NCBI GenBank assembly: GCA_963970005.1
Contig: CAXAMN010027473.1
Span: forward strand, 327,337-391,336
Direction of reading: 5' to 3'
Length of the DNA: 64,000 nucleotides
DNA from: Durusdinium trenchii
Taxonomy: Eukaryota > Sar > Dinophyceae > Suessiales > Symbiodiniaceae
Shown here: piece by piece, positions 40,107 through 48,440 of the stretch
Layout of the letters: each line of letters begins with the position of its first letter
How positions within the stretch are numbered: the stretch's first letter is position 1
Program-made: the position numbers and the translations under genes
The notes under the pieces: model-generated
What the model was told of the DNA's origin: nothing
Database searches by the model: none
The model's input: only the letters and a program-made list of their open reading frames with translations

Positions 40107-40388
40107 TTAAAATGCAACCAGTCAAATTGTATCGCTGCGCGTTCTGTCAGGGTTTTACTTTCAGGGGGACTCTGAAAGTCATGGGGATGGCCTGATGGTG
40201 GTCGGCCTGCCGTTGGGAAGCCAAGAGTTCCGAGCGTTCTGAGTGAGACTGATCACAGCAGCTTTCAAGTTCCAAGTGATGGGACGTAGACTGCATTGGT
40301 GGCCCCTCCTTCACAGTTTTCAGCGGTCAAGTGAGGGACCTCTTGTCTTCATGAGTTTCGCACGCAGCAACCCAAGCCAAAAGGTCTT

Positions 40389-43300
40389 TTGAACACCCAT
40401 GTAACAAACAAATCATGCCTGGAAACTGTGATCAACGCTCATGAGCAATACATGTCAGCTCAACAGGACACAGTCCGTAACTTACAACAGCATAATGCCG
40501 TGTTAGAACAACAACTGTTGGCGGAACGTTCACCGGTGCCCAACTCACCTAAGTCACCGATGACCCAAATCCTGACCGGAAGCCAATTGTCTACGCCTGT
40601 AATGGCCTACGGCAAGGACCCAGGTGAAGGTAACCCTTTTGCGGTTAGTATGCAACTCGAACCTCCTCCGGGACTGTTGCCTCAGGATGTTCAACCATCC
40701 TTGCCCCTCACCCCCAAAGGTTCCCATAGGCCACAGGAATACTATATAGGCTCTGTTCGCGGCACGCCTCCGGGTAGTGTTGCCCCGGCCGACGGTCATG
40801 CAGGACAAGTTGCAAGCCTAGAAGCACAAGTCTCCAGCCTCCAAGACACTGTCAAGTTGTTAGCTGGTCACTTGCAATCCCTGCTTAATGCCCCTAAGAC
40901 GATGACCCCAAGTGTCATAAGTCCGGGCCTCACGATAGGAGTTCCGGTTCCACCGCCTCCTCCACCGCCAGCGATGCTGATGCCTCCACCACCACCACCT
41001 CTTCCTCCGCATGCAGCCGCCCCCGTGCCGGGAACAGCTGCTGTAGCGCTGATGGGTGGTACGGGTGGAGTAACCGGCGTTTCGAGTAGTTATCTAGCTG
41101 ACATACCCGCCTCATCATCGGCACCACCGGTCCCGGGCTTGCGCATCTTGCCGCCCGCATACCCAGTGTTCGAGCGAACCAGACATGGGGATGAGTCGCC
41201 GAGCTCATCATCCTCCTCAAGTTCAAGTGATGAAGGCGACAGCTCGCCCAGCCACTCGTGTAGGGTTTGTGGAGGTAACCACCCCGAGGTTGACTGTCCT
41301 TTGTTGACCATGAATCGGGAGATCCCTCACCCTCCATCATCTGTCGACCCAGCCGAAAGCGTGGATCCCGCAGAGCAGGAGTCAGACATCGTGTACACGA
41401 AAGGCTTAAGTAACTTGGTCTTACCCAACATCCCATCAGACTCCGGCCAAGCTAGGGGGTACATAAACCAAGTTCTCATGAACATCGGTTCCCTCCAAAA
41501 GTCTGCCGGTAATGACCTTTACATGTGGGCTCAAGAGTGCTTAACTAGAGAGGACTTAGATCTTTCTTCGGACAAGCGCTTCCCACGGACAGACCGGGAG
41601 ATAGCCACCAAGATGTTGAAAGTTTGTAAAACTGGACGTTTTGGTATCATCTTTCAACGGATGGTTGAGGAATCCCGACTTGCCGGTAAAGGTATGCCAT
41701 GCGGTAGAGTCATGCTTGCTACCATTTTCAGGCACTTCCAACTCGAGAAAGATCGTATTGGAATGCTAGGTGAACGTAACCTTCTCACGTTAAGACTTAA
41801 AGGCAATAAGGTGGAGGATTTGATTAACTTTCAGGAGAAGTACCGGTACATAATGGCGGCCATCCCTGTTGATGACCTACCCCGGGAAACTACATTGTTT
41901 AATCATCTCCTTGATGAGCTCGAGCAGTTCACACCTTTGGCTAACAAAATAACTAAGTCCCGTGAGGCCCCAGCTGGTAGTCACCGCAGAACCACCAAAT
42001 GGTTATGGGAGAAAGTTGACCTGTTCATCGAGCTGGAACGTGTCAAGGCCAATCGCCATGCTTTCGATAAGAAGCTCCGTGATTCACAAACCGCGGATTT
42101 GGCCACGACATACAACCCCAAGTTAGTAACCGCGAACCCCGCGACTAAGGAAGGGAAGGAAGCCAAGCCTAAGAAGGAACCTAAACCCAGGAAGGAAAAG
42201 AAATCCAAGAAGGAAAAGGCTTCTAAGCAGGACACCACGACAGAGGTGACCGCAGCTCCCCTCGGCAAAGGTAAGGCCACGCCAAAGGGTCCCCCAAAAC
42301 CTAAACCCAAGGGTGCCCCGACCACTCCTCGGTCGGAAGCCGTAGTTAAGGTGGCGGATATGACCATGGCCCAAAAGGCCAAGACGCCCTGCGCCTTTTA
42401 CGCCTTTAATTCATGCCGTGCTAAGAGCTGCCCCTTCCTACACGACACGAACAACAAATATAAGGGGCCACCCCCGAAGTCTCTTCGATTTGCCAAAGGC
42501 AAGCCTCCCGCAAAGGCCACTGCCGCGGTTGCACAGGTCCATGCCATGCCTGCCTTTGAGGATGGGAAAGTCTCATGGCTTTGGGACACTGCTGCGGGGA
42601 GACACCTGTTCGGTCGTCAGGCACTAACGCGAGAAATGCGTGATTGTGCCGCACCTTCGAATAGCCCTGTCAGTTTCACGACTGGAGGCGGCGCTCAACA
42701 GAGCGCTGACTCCCTCGCATTCGCGGGAAGTGAACTCCTCGAAGGTGAAGAGGTCTACATCTTAAAGGAATGCCCGCCAGCCCAATCCATTGGCAAGACG
42801 GTAATGGATAAAGGTTACATGTTCATTTGGGATCCCCGTGAACAAGTTCCATACCTTATTCCACCAAACTTAATCCCTAAGTGTAGACTACGTGTTCCCC
42901 GAAAACATAGGATCTGCGCATCCAGAGTTGTTGAGTATGTTCCCCAATACGACGAAAAGGTCAAGCCTATTCGGTTCGTCCCTCCGGAACGTCTCCAGCC
43001 ACTCGGTGCCATCGACGCGACACCCGCGGAGACAGCGCCAGACCCTGTTTCGGACGAAGAATATACACCATCCGTCGCTGAAGACGATGTGAGCGAGCCA
43101 GTCGAGTCCGTCGAGGATGCTTCTCCCAGGTCCAGTGCCGTTGGGTCAGAGACCGCTGAGGCATTCGCGGGGGGCATTCCGCCCCATCCAGACGACGACA
43201 AGACATTAATTGAGCTTGCCTATGATGGTGATGAAGCACGAATAGCGGATGACCCTACCATGCTAAAGAAAGCTGCGTTCGAGGAACCGCATATTCTAAC

Positions 43301-46300
43301 ACACTATCCCAAGAATCCCTTTTGTCCAGTTTGTCAGATCTCGAAGTCAACTTCTAAGAGAGTCTCACGCAAACCTGATGTCAAAGATGACGACTTCATA
43401 GACCCACCAAAAGGTCCATATGAGCAGTTGTCAACTGACGACGTTATAATGGCAAAAGGAGAGGACTTCGCCGGCAAGGGTGTAGGTGGGGTTAAAGCAT
43501 TTCACGTAGTCCGAGACACCTACTCGGGTGCCAGAATAGCATACCCCATGAGTAAGCGTGATGCCAGTACCCACTCCAAGAACTTCCGCCATTTTCTAGG
43601 CCTGAAGGCTAACGAGGTAGCTACACGCGTCCTTGTTAAGATGGACGAGGCTGGAGAGTTGGAACAGGCTGCACATGAAGTTGGGTTGATTCCGGAAACG
43701 TCCTTGCCAAACAGATGGCCTCATAACGCCATGATGGAAAGAGACATCCGTGAAGAAAAGGAGTGCTGCAGAGCAATCCACCTACAATCCGGGTTGCCAT
43801 ATTCCTTTCACACCCACTCATATCCCTTTGCATGCCTCTCCATGAGTTTTGACAGACCGTCAGCCTTGGAACCCGCAAAGACACAATGGGAGGCGCTCAC
43901 TCGCAAGCCCTTCGACGGCATGAGACATTCATTTGGCCAACTGATGTACTACCGTGATAAGCGGGTATCTAAACGCACCCTAGAGCCGAACATGTCTCCA
44001 TGTTTGTTCTTAGGTTGGCGAATAGATGCTGGGTTTCGGTATCGTTATGTTGTTCGTGTTCTTGACTACATGGATTACAAAGTTAGTGAACATGTCAATG
44101 TCCAAGAAGTCCCCGAAGCTGAAGTTTATGTTGAAGATGGTCCTCCATGTTTTCCAATGGCCTCTGTTAAGCTAGCGCATTTGAAGGGAGGTTCTTTAGG
44201 AGTCCTCGACGATCTTGCACGTCTTGACATGCCGGGTATCCCCATGAAGGAGATTCCTTTCGGAATGGAGGGAGCCGACGCCGTACCCCCAACTCCCATG
44301 GACCCTAAAACCAGGGGGGTGTACATCACTTTGGATCGCATCATTCGGTTTAGCGAAACTCCAGGGTGCAAAGCGTGTGAAAAGAAGACACGATATCACA
44401 CGCCTGCATGCAGGAAACGTTTTGCCAAACTCGTTGACGAGGAGAGACGCGACCTTCTTGCCAAAAGGAAGGAAGGCATCACCGTGGAGGAGCTTCCACC
44501 GCGGGAGCCTGAGACCGCGCCTCCGACGGATTCATCCGAAAGTGTTACTGAGGATGAGCCACACGTCATCGATGCGACTCCGACTGTGATATCGGGGCTG
44601 TCGCTCTCGCCACATACCACATACAGGACACAACTCATCCACACTCGCCCTGAGAGTGGAGTCCCGGTGTTTGGCATGCCATCGACAGCACAACCAGCTC
44701 AAGTTTCTAAGTCTAAGAAGAAGAAGAAGAAGAAGAAACCGCGTAAGGCGCGGCCTGGCCGATGCATGTTCGAGTTCGCATGTGCCTCGGATTCGCAAAT
44801 GCACGAGACTTTTCTGGAAATGGGAATTCCCCACATTGCCCTTTCAAAAGAGCACCTCGATCTAGACGATCCCCAAATGCAAGCACAGCTGCATCACCAT
44901 ATAAGCACCTGCAAAGAGATTCCTGATTTATGGGCCTCAATCCCTTGCACATCAGGGTCTCCTTGGCAAAGGGTAAATCGCATGAAAGGGGGGCTTAACT
45001 TCATGAAAAGGCATGCACTTCAGGTTAAGGAGTCTAAACGTTTATTTGCTGAATTCGCTAAATCTGCAGAGCTTACTTTAGCTCGAGAAGGCACTGTCAC
45101 ATTCGAGTGGCCTAAAGGGTGTGAAAGTTGGCAACGCACAGACGTAAAACATTTCTTTGATAGCCACCCCGAGTTTGTTCCAGTCGAATTTGACGGGTGT
45201 GCTGTTGGTGTGAAGTCCACTAAAGGCAGACCCATTAAAAAGAGGTGGCGCCTGATGACCACCAGCAGGGCTATCGTCGACATGTTCTCGCAGTTCCAAT
45301 GCACCCATAAACCCCACGAACATGATCAAGCGGTCGGGTCGCAGACAGCTCGTACTGCATTTTACCCAAGGCAGATGACCGTCCAAATTGCAAAGGCCCT
45401 ATACCCTAGCATGTCTTTTTCCCATCATGCCCCAGCCATGCCATGTTTTTCATGTACCCATGAACATGAGCACAGGGACAAAGAGCAGACGCTGAAACAT
45501 GTGTCAGCCCTGTCAGGGATCGACGCTATGGCCATCGCAGTTGAGACAGATGACACTGTCGGGCAAATGGTAGAAAGTTTAATGGATATAAGTGCTCTCA
45601 TGCACGAGGCCTACCAGATCCCTAAGACCGACGATGGTAAGGATCAGGTAGCGGCTTTGGTCACTAAGCTCCTAAGTCGCACCGAGATGCTCAGCGATCC
45701 TGAAGCCTTGCAAAAGGTTAAGGACGAGGCAGCCGATTTGGTTAACGAAGGTACTTGGGAGTATGAATCCGTTAGGGTAAAGGAGCACGTCCGTGCTGAG
45801 GCTAAGGCTTCCGGAGTCTCCGTCCATTTCGGTAAACTAATGACCATAGCCTCCATTAAATTTTACGAGCTGGCAAAAGAGTTGCAGAAAAAGAAAGGTA
45901 GGATTGTCTACCGAGGTGACTGCGCAAAGGACGAACATGGCGCAGCAGCCGTCTATGAGGAATTAGGCGCAAACCCGACTTCGGTCCAAGGGCTGAACGC
46001 TTGCCTCGCCTACGGGTCACTACCTGGTAACCTGTGCACCGCCGCGGATGCGGTGAAGGCGTATGTGCAAGCAACACTGAAGTCCAAGTACAAAACTTGG
46101 ATCGAACTACCACCTGAGCTTCGACCCGCGTGGTGGAAGAACAAATTTGTTCAACCAGTGGTCCTTCTCGTCAAGGCGCTGTACGGACATCCCGACGCAG
46201 GAGGGATGTGGGAACAGCATTTGAAGGACATTCTTAAGAAAATGGGTGGCGAAGAAATCCCAGAGTTCCCCGGTAACTTCTGGTTTTCTGGTCCTCGTTT

Positions 46301-47411
46301 AATGTTATCCACATACGTTGATGACCTCACTTTGGCAGGCCCACGGGAGAACCACCAAAAGTTTTGGTCAGAACTCACGAATGTTGTTAACGTTGAACCA
46401 CCCGAAGCCATTTACAGAATGCTAGGGAGGAACCACATCTACGCGGTAGTCCCAGATTCAGGAAACACCGAGACCGCTGCTTTGCGCGGTAGTGCTGACG
46501 CCCTAATCTTCGATATGAAAGATTACGCGCAGCAAACCATCGACCTCTACAAGTCGGTGGCCGGTGTCGATAAGATAAAGTCAGCCCAGACGCCATTTCT
46601 CGTCGACGGCACATTCACCACGGCTGATGAGGAGTCGCCCGGAGAGCTCGCACCAAAGGCATGCTCTATCCTGATGAAAGCCCTTTGGCTTGCCAGGTTA
46701 GCACGGCCTGATATACTGAAGCCGATCAACGATCTGGCCACCAAGGTGCAGAAGTGGACCCGTGTCCACGATAAAAAGCTGCTACGGCTCATTCAGTACA
46801 TTCAGCACTCACTAGAATATAGACTAACCGCCGTCTGCGGCGATGATGCTAGTGAGCTGTGGCTAGAACTTTTCGTGGACGCCGACTTCGGTGGGGACCA
46901 ACATGACGTGAAGTCGACCTCAGGGGGGTACTTAGTACTTAAGGGCCCTAACACCCACTATCCATTAGCATGGGTGTCGAAACGGCAGACCTCCACGTCA
47001 AGATCCACTACAGAATCGGAAGTAGTAAGCTTGGCCTATTCGCTGTATCAAGAAGGACTGCCTTCGCTACAGCTATGGGATAAACTTCTTGGACGGGACG
47101 TTAACCTCGTCATACAGGAAGATAACCAAGCCACAATTCTTGTAGTAAGGAAGGGCTTCTCCCCTAAGCTACGACACATCAGCCGAACACATAAGATAAA
47201 CCTCAGTTCCTTAAAGGAATGCATCGACGACCCATCTGTCGAAATCAAGTACATCGATACGAATGAACAAGCTGCAGACATTTTCACCAAAGCGTTGCCA
47301 CCACAAAAGTGGTTCAAAGCGCTATGCTTGCTTGGCATTCGTACAGATTTAAAGTGCTTAGTCCCATCTAAGACAGATAGGAGCCTTCCGAGCAGTTCGA
47401 AGCCTTCGTAG
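40389..47411 (+). CDS. Gag C-terminal part and Pol of element 2 (copia-type)
   Basis: The frame is open from 40389 (a TTG; first ATG is 40452) to TAG 47409, so the true N-terminus is in the gag part before the insertion. Order: end of Gag coiled coil; Pro-rich linker; CCHC-like knuckle (41259-41297, C-x2-C-x3-H-x4-C); helical capsid-like region (41440-42020); Lys-rich stretch; CCCH finger (42390-42443); protease-like WDTAAG at 42585, where the expected DTG/DSG is DTA; integrase HHCC (about 43290-43345) and core with D at 43644 and E at 43737; Pro-Cys-Thr module (44760-45408); RT with YVDD at 46314; RNase H with DAD near 46878 and ADIFTKALP end. It would supply maturation, integration and reverse transcription for the element. 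Confidence 0.92.
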   Translation: MNTHVTNKSCLETVINAHEQYMSAQQDTVRNLQQHNAVLEQQLLAERSPVPNSPKSPMTQILTGSQLSTPVMAYGKDPGEGNPFAVSMQLEPPPGLLPQDVQPSLPLTPKGSHRPQEYYIGSVRGTPPGSVAPADGHAGQVASLEAQVSSLQDTVKLLAGHLQSLLNAPKTMTPSVISPGLTIGVPVPPPPPPPAMLMPPPPPPLPPHAAAPVPGTAAVALMGGTGGVTGVSSSYLADIPASSSAPPVPGLRILPPAYPVFERTRHGDESPSSSSSSSSSDEGDSSPSHSCRVCGGNHPEVDCPLLTMNREIPHPPSSVDPAESVDPAEQESDIVYTKGLSNLVLPNIPSDSGQARGYINQVLMNIGSLQKSAGNDLYMWAQECLTREDLDLSSDKRFPRTDREIATKMLKVCKTGRFGIIFQRMVEESRLAGKGMPCGRVMLATIFRHFQLEKDRIGMLGERNLLTLRLKGNKVEDLINFQEKYRYIMAAIPVDDLPRETTLFNHLLDELEQFTPLANKITKSREAPAGSHRRTTKWLWEKVDLFIELERVKANRHAFDKKLRDSQTADLATTYNPKLVTANPATKEGKEAKPKKEPKPRKEKKSKKEKASKQDTTTEVTAAPLGKGKATPKGPPKPKPKGAPTTPRSEAVVKVADMTMAQKAKTPCAFYAFNSCRAKSCPFLHDTNNKYKGPPPKSLRFAKGKPPAKATAAVAQVHAMPAFEDGKVSWLWDTAAGRHLFGRQALTREMRDCAAPSNSPVSFTTGGGAQQSADSLAFAGSELLEGEEVYILKECPPAQSIGKTVMDKGYMFIWDPREQVPYLIPPNLIPKCRLRVPRKHRICASRVVEYVPQYDEKVKPIRFVPPERLQPLGAIDATPAETAPDPVSDEEYTPSVAEDDVSEPVESVEDASPRSSAVGSETAEAFAGGIPPHPDDDKTLIELAYDGDEARIADDPTMLKKAAFEEPHILTHYPKNPFCPVCQISKSTSKRVSRKPDVKDDDFIDPPKGPYEQLSTDDVIMAKGEDFAGKGVGGVKAFHVVRDTYSGARIAYPMSKRDASTHSKNFRHFLGLKANEVATRVLVKMDEAGELEQAAHEVGLIPETSLPNRWPHNAMMERDIREEKECCRAIHLQSGLPYSFHTHSYPFACLSMSFDRPSALEPAKTQWEALTRKPFDGMRHSFGQLMYYRDKRVSKRTLEPNMSPCLFLGWRIDAGFRYRYVVRVLDYMDYKVSEHVNVQEVPEAEVYVEDGPPCFPMASVKLAHLKGGSLGVLDDLARLDMPGIPMKEIPFGMEGADAVPPTPMDPKTRGVYITLDRIIRFSETPGCKACEKKTRYHTPACRKRFAKLVDEERRDLLAKRKEGITVEELPPREPETAPPTDSSESVTEDEPHVIDATPTVISGLSLSPHTTYRTQLIHTRPESGVPVFGMPSTAQPAQVSKSKKKKKKKKPRKARPGRCMFEFACASDSQMHETFLEMGIPHIALSKEHLDLDDPQMQAQLHHHISTCKEIPDLWASIPCTSGSPWQRVNRMKGGLNFMKRHALQVKESKRLFAEFAKSAELTLAREGTVTFEWPKGCESWQRTDVKHFFDSHPEFVPVEFDGCAVGVKSTKGRPIKKRWRLMTTSRAIVDMFSQFQCTHKPHEHDQAVGSQTARTAFYPRQMTVQIAKALYPSMSFSHHAPAMPCFSCTHEHEHRDKEQTLKHVSALSGIDAMAIAVETDDTVGQMVESLMDISALMHEAYQIPKTDDGKDQVAALVTKLLSRTEMLSDPEALQKVKDEAADLVNEGTWEYESVRVKEHVRAEAKASGVSVHFGKLMTIASIKFYELAKELQKKKGRIVYRGDCAKDEHGAAAVYEELGANPTSVQGLNACLAYGSLPGNLCTAADAVKAYVQATLKSKYKTWIELPPELRPAWWKNKFVQPVVLLVKALYGHPDAGGMWEQHLKDILKKMGGEEIPEFPGNFWFSGPRLMLSTYVDDLTLAGPRENHQKFWSELTNVVNVEPPEAIYRMLGRNHIYAVVPDSGNTETAALRGSADALIFDMKDYAQQTIDLYKSVAGVDKIKSAQTPFLVDGTFTTADEESPGELAPKACSILMKALWLARLARPDILKPINDLATKVQKWTRVHDKKLLRLIQYIQHSLEYRLTAVCGDDASELWLELFVDADFGGDQHDVKSTSGGYLVLKGPNTHYPLAWVSKRQTSTSRSTTESEVVSLAYSLYQEGLPSLQLWDKLLGRDVNLVIQEDNQATILVVRKGFSPKLRHISRTHKINLSSLKECIDDPSVEIKYIDTNEQAADIFTKALPPQKWFKALCLLGIRTDLKCLVPSKTDRSLPSSSKPS
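43153..43170. repeat. GC palindromic mini-repeat, diverged, in pol
   Basis: CCGCTGAGGCATTCGCGG preceded by GAGA; only the CCGC/GCGG outer stem pairs. Confidence 0.45.
44739..44753. repeat. GC palindromic mini-repeat in pol, another frame
   Basis: CCGCGTAAGGCGCGG, 5-bp stem, preceded by GAAA; read as KPRKARP. Confidence 0.5.
44760..45408 (+). other. Pro-Cys-Thr module of element 2, between integrase and RT
   Basis: CMFEFACASDSQMHETFLEM, then DLWASIPCTSGSPWQRVNR (PC codons at 44943-44948), TFEWPKGCESW, EFDGCAVG, RPIKKRWRLMTTS and CTHKPHEHDQ. It is colinear with 8678-9328 of element 1. Resembles a divergent cytosine methyltransferase layout (strand-glycine-poor motif I, PC loop, E-x-P), but the canonical residues are incomplete. 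Confidence 0.6.
46474..46489. repeat. GC palindromic mini-repeat, CCGCTGC variant in RT-RNase H linker
   Basis: CCGCTGCTTTGCGCGG, preceded by GAGA and followed by T; read as ETAALRGS. Same variant as 34664 and 38071. Confidence 0.65.
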
Positions 47412-47421
47412 GTCGTCGAAA

Positions 47422-47440
47422 CCGCTGCCACCCGGCGCGG
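47422..47440. repeat. GC palindromic mini-repeat in the 3' untranslated part of element 2
   Basis: CCGCTGCCACCCGGCGCGG, preceded by GAAA and followed by T, 11 bases past the pol stop. Non-coding, like the copy after the upstream ORF. Confidence 0.65.
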
Positions 47441-47472
47441 TAATTCATGCATGTACAAAGGAATGCTGCCCC

Positions 47473-47490
47473 AAAACGGGGAGGGGGGAG
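47473..47490 (+). other. Polypurine tract of element 2
   Basis: AAAACGGGGAGGGGGGAG directly abuts the 3' LTR, as needed to prime plus-strand synthesis. Confidence 0.85.
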
Positions 47491-47905
47491 TCATTTTCTG
47501 TGAACCCCTAGTATGTAACAGCATGCAATACATGTACACTTTTCAGTTGTCGCGTTTCACCAAGAGTGTACAACACATTCACTCCGTTCGCGACCACTTT
47601 GGCTCAAGAAAATTGGGCGTCCGCTCGATTCTCTTCAGGGTGCCGCTTTGACGTGCCGTGTGCGTCACTGCTTTCGCTGCATTTCGCTTCCGCACCTTTT
47701 GCCACTTTCCGTTCGCTCGTTCGCCGCCGTGCCTTCGTTCGTTCGGCTCACACGCAACCACGGGGTCCCGTCCATCCGACGTTCCTCGTACACTTATTAA
47801 TATAGACCGTGCTTCCAGGGATCTGGCATACTTCTTCTACCACCTTCCGGTTGAGAGGGTTGCCTGGGCGTTTCCCTACGCCCCACCTGGTTTGTACACT
47901 CAATT
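47489..47905 (+). repeat. 3' LTR of element 2
   Basis: Same length as the 5' LTR and one mismatch to it (G at 47525). Spliced-leader-like segment at 47584-47608. Followed by TTGATT, the target duplication. Confidence 0.93.
47584..47608 (+). promoter_or_regulatory. Spliced-leader-like segment in 3' LTR
   Basis: Identical to the segment at 33845-33869 (CCACTTTGGCTCAAG with TCCGT upstream). Confidence 0.65.
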
Positions 47906-47910
47906 TGATT
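47905..47910. repeat. Target-site duplication of element 2, right
   Basis: TTGATT, matching 33744-33749. Confidence 0.85.
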
Positions 47911-48164
47911 GGAACATACTGACTGGAAGATGTTTTGTATGACGCTACTGCGCGCGCGCACGCACACACACACACAAGCACACACAGGGGGCGGCCGTTT
48001 CAGGTTTTCTTGACAGGTTTTTGAATGCAGTAGAATCCTCAAGTTCAATTGCATCTGCAACTCCACTGAATTGTGCTCTCATCGACCTCTTTGTCGACAG
48101 TGATCCTTCAGCCGAACCCTCGGCTGACCCGACCCGCACCCGACCCGCGCTTACCCTCCACCCG
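47911..48164. other. Flank of element 2 with (CA)n
   Basis: CGCGCGCACGCACACACACA microsatellite at about 47952-47986. The + frame here (SSSIASATPLNCALIDLF...) runs openly into the next exon fragment, so part of it may be coding. Confidence 0.35.
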
Positions 48165-48265
48165 TGTTCCACAGATCGCCCTCGAGGCTACTTCATTGTG
48201 ACCGATGAGAAGACGGGTCGGCCAAGGGCCGATGACATTCAGCCTGAAATGGGAGGTGCACGTGC
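48165..48265 (+). CDS. Cold-shock-domain exon fragment (RPRA half)
   Basis: Reads TDRPRGYFIVTDEKTGRPRA, then DDIQPEMGG. The V-x-D-x-KTGRPRADD(I/V) end motif matches those at 28113 and 61645. The frame is open from 48021 to a TAA at 48372. It is the first cold-shock piece after element 2 and could pair with the GFI half at 32899. Confidence 0.5.
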
Positions 48266-48356
48266 TCCGTGGACCCCGGACCGGGAGGAGGACGTGGACG
48301 TTGGAGGACGGAGCGAAGCTGAGGGAAATCCGTGGATTCCGAAAACTGGGCCATTT

Positions 48357-48440
48357 CCCAGACACTCCATGTAATTATGCCATATATGTCTACATTGGGG
48401 TGGTGCCAGAGGGGTCAATGTAGGCAATGGAGTGTTTGTG
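48357..48440. repeat. Small foldback, CCCAGACACTCCA family, copy 3
   Basis: CCCAGACACTCCATGTA and TGGAGTGTTTGTG arms around GGTGGTGCCAGAGGGGTCAA, a centre it shares with the foldback at 32478. Confidence 0.75.

Larger units (their letters stand above)
39110..40385. other. 1.27-kb insertion inside gag of element 2
   Basis: Coding character stops at about 39114 and resumes after about 40385. AAAGGT occurs at both edges (39110-39115 and 40380-40385) and could be a target duplication. Inside are three tandem copies of a roughly 98-bp unit, a (CA)n run, and two tandem copies of a roughly 100-bp unit, with no credible ORF. Removing one AAAGGT and the insert does not rejoin the frames (the joined frame meets TGA), so either the junction has decayed or the ancestral site was different. 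GT at 39114 and AG at 40382 exist, but splicing there also leaves the frames out of phase. Confidence 0.7.
33750..47905 (+). mobile_element. Complete Ty1/copia-type LTR retrotransposon (element 2), with extra ORF and broken gag
   Basis: About 14.16 kb between TTGATT duplications. Order: 5' LTR, primer-binding-site-like TGGTTATCAG, extra ORF (34261-38052), gag start (38299), a 1.27-kb insertion in gag, rest of gag plus pol (to 47411), polypurine tract, 3' LTR. The LTRs differ at one base in about 416, so insertion is recent. No foldback of the families common in the flanks was seen inside it, which fits recency. Pol is uninterrupted, but the gag break suggests this copy needs help in trans, unless the insertion is spliced out. 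Confidence 0.93.

Noticed and set aside
39114..40383. The gag insertion as a simple GT-AG intron
   Set aside because: GT at 39114 and AG at 40382 exist, but joining there puts the downstream Gag out of frame and reaches a stop soon after.
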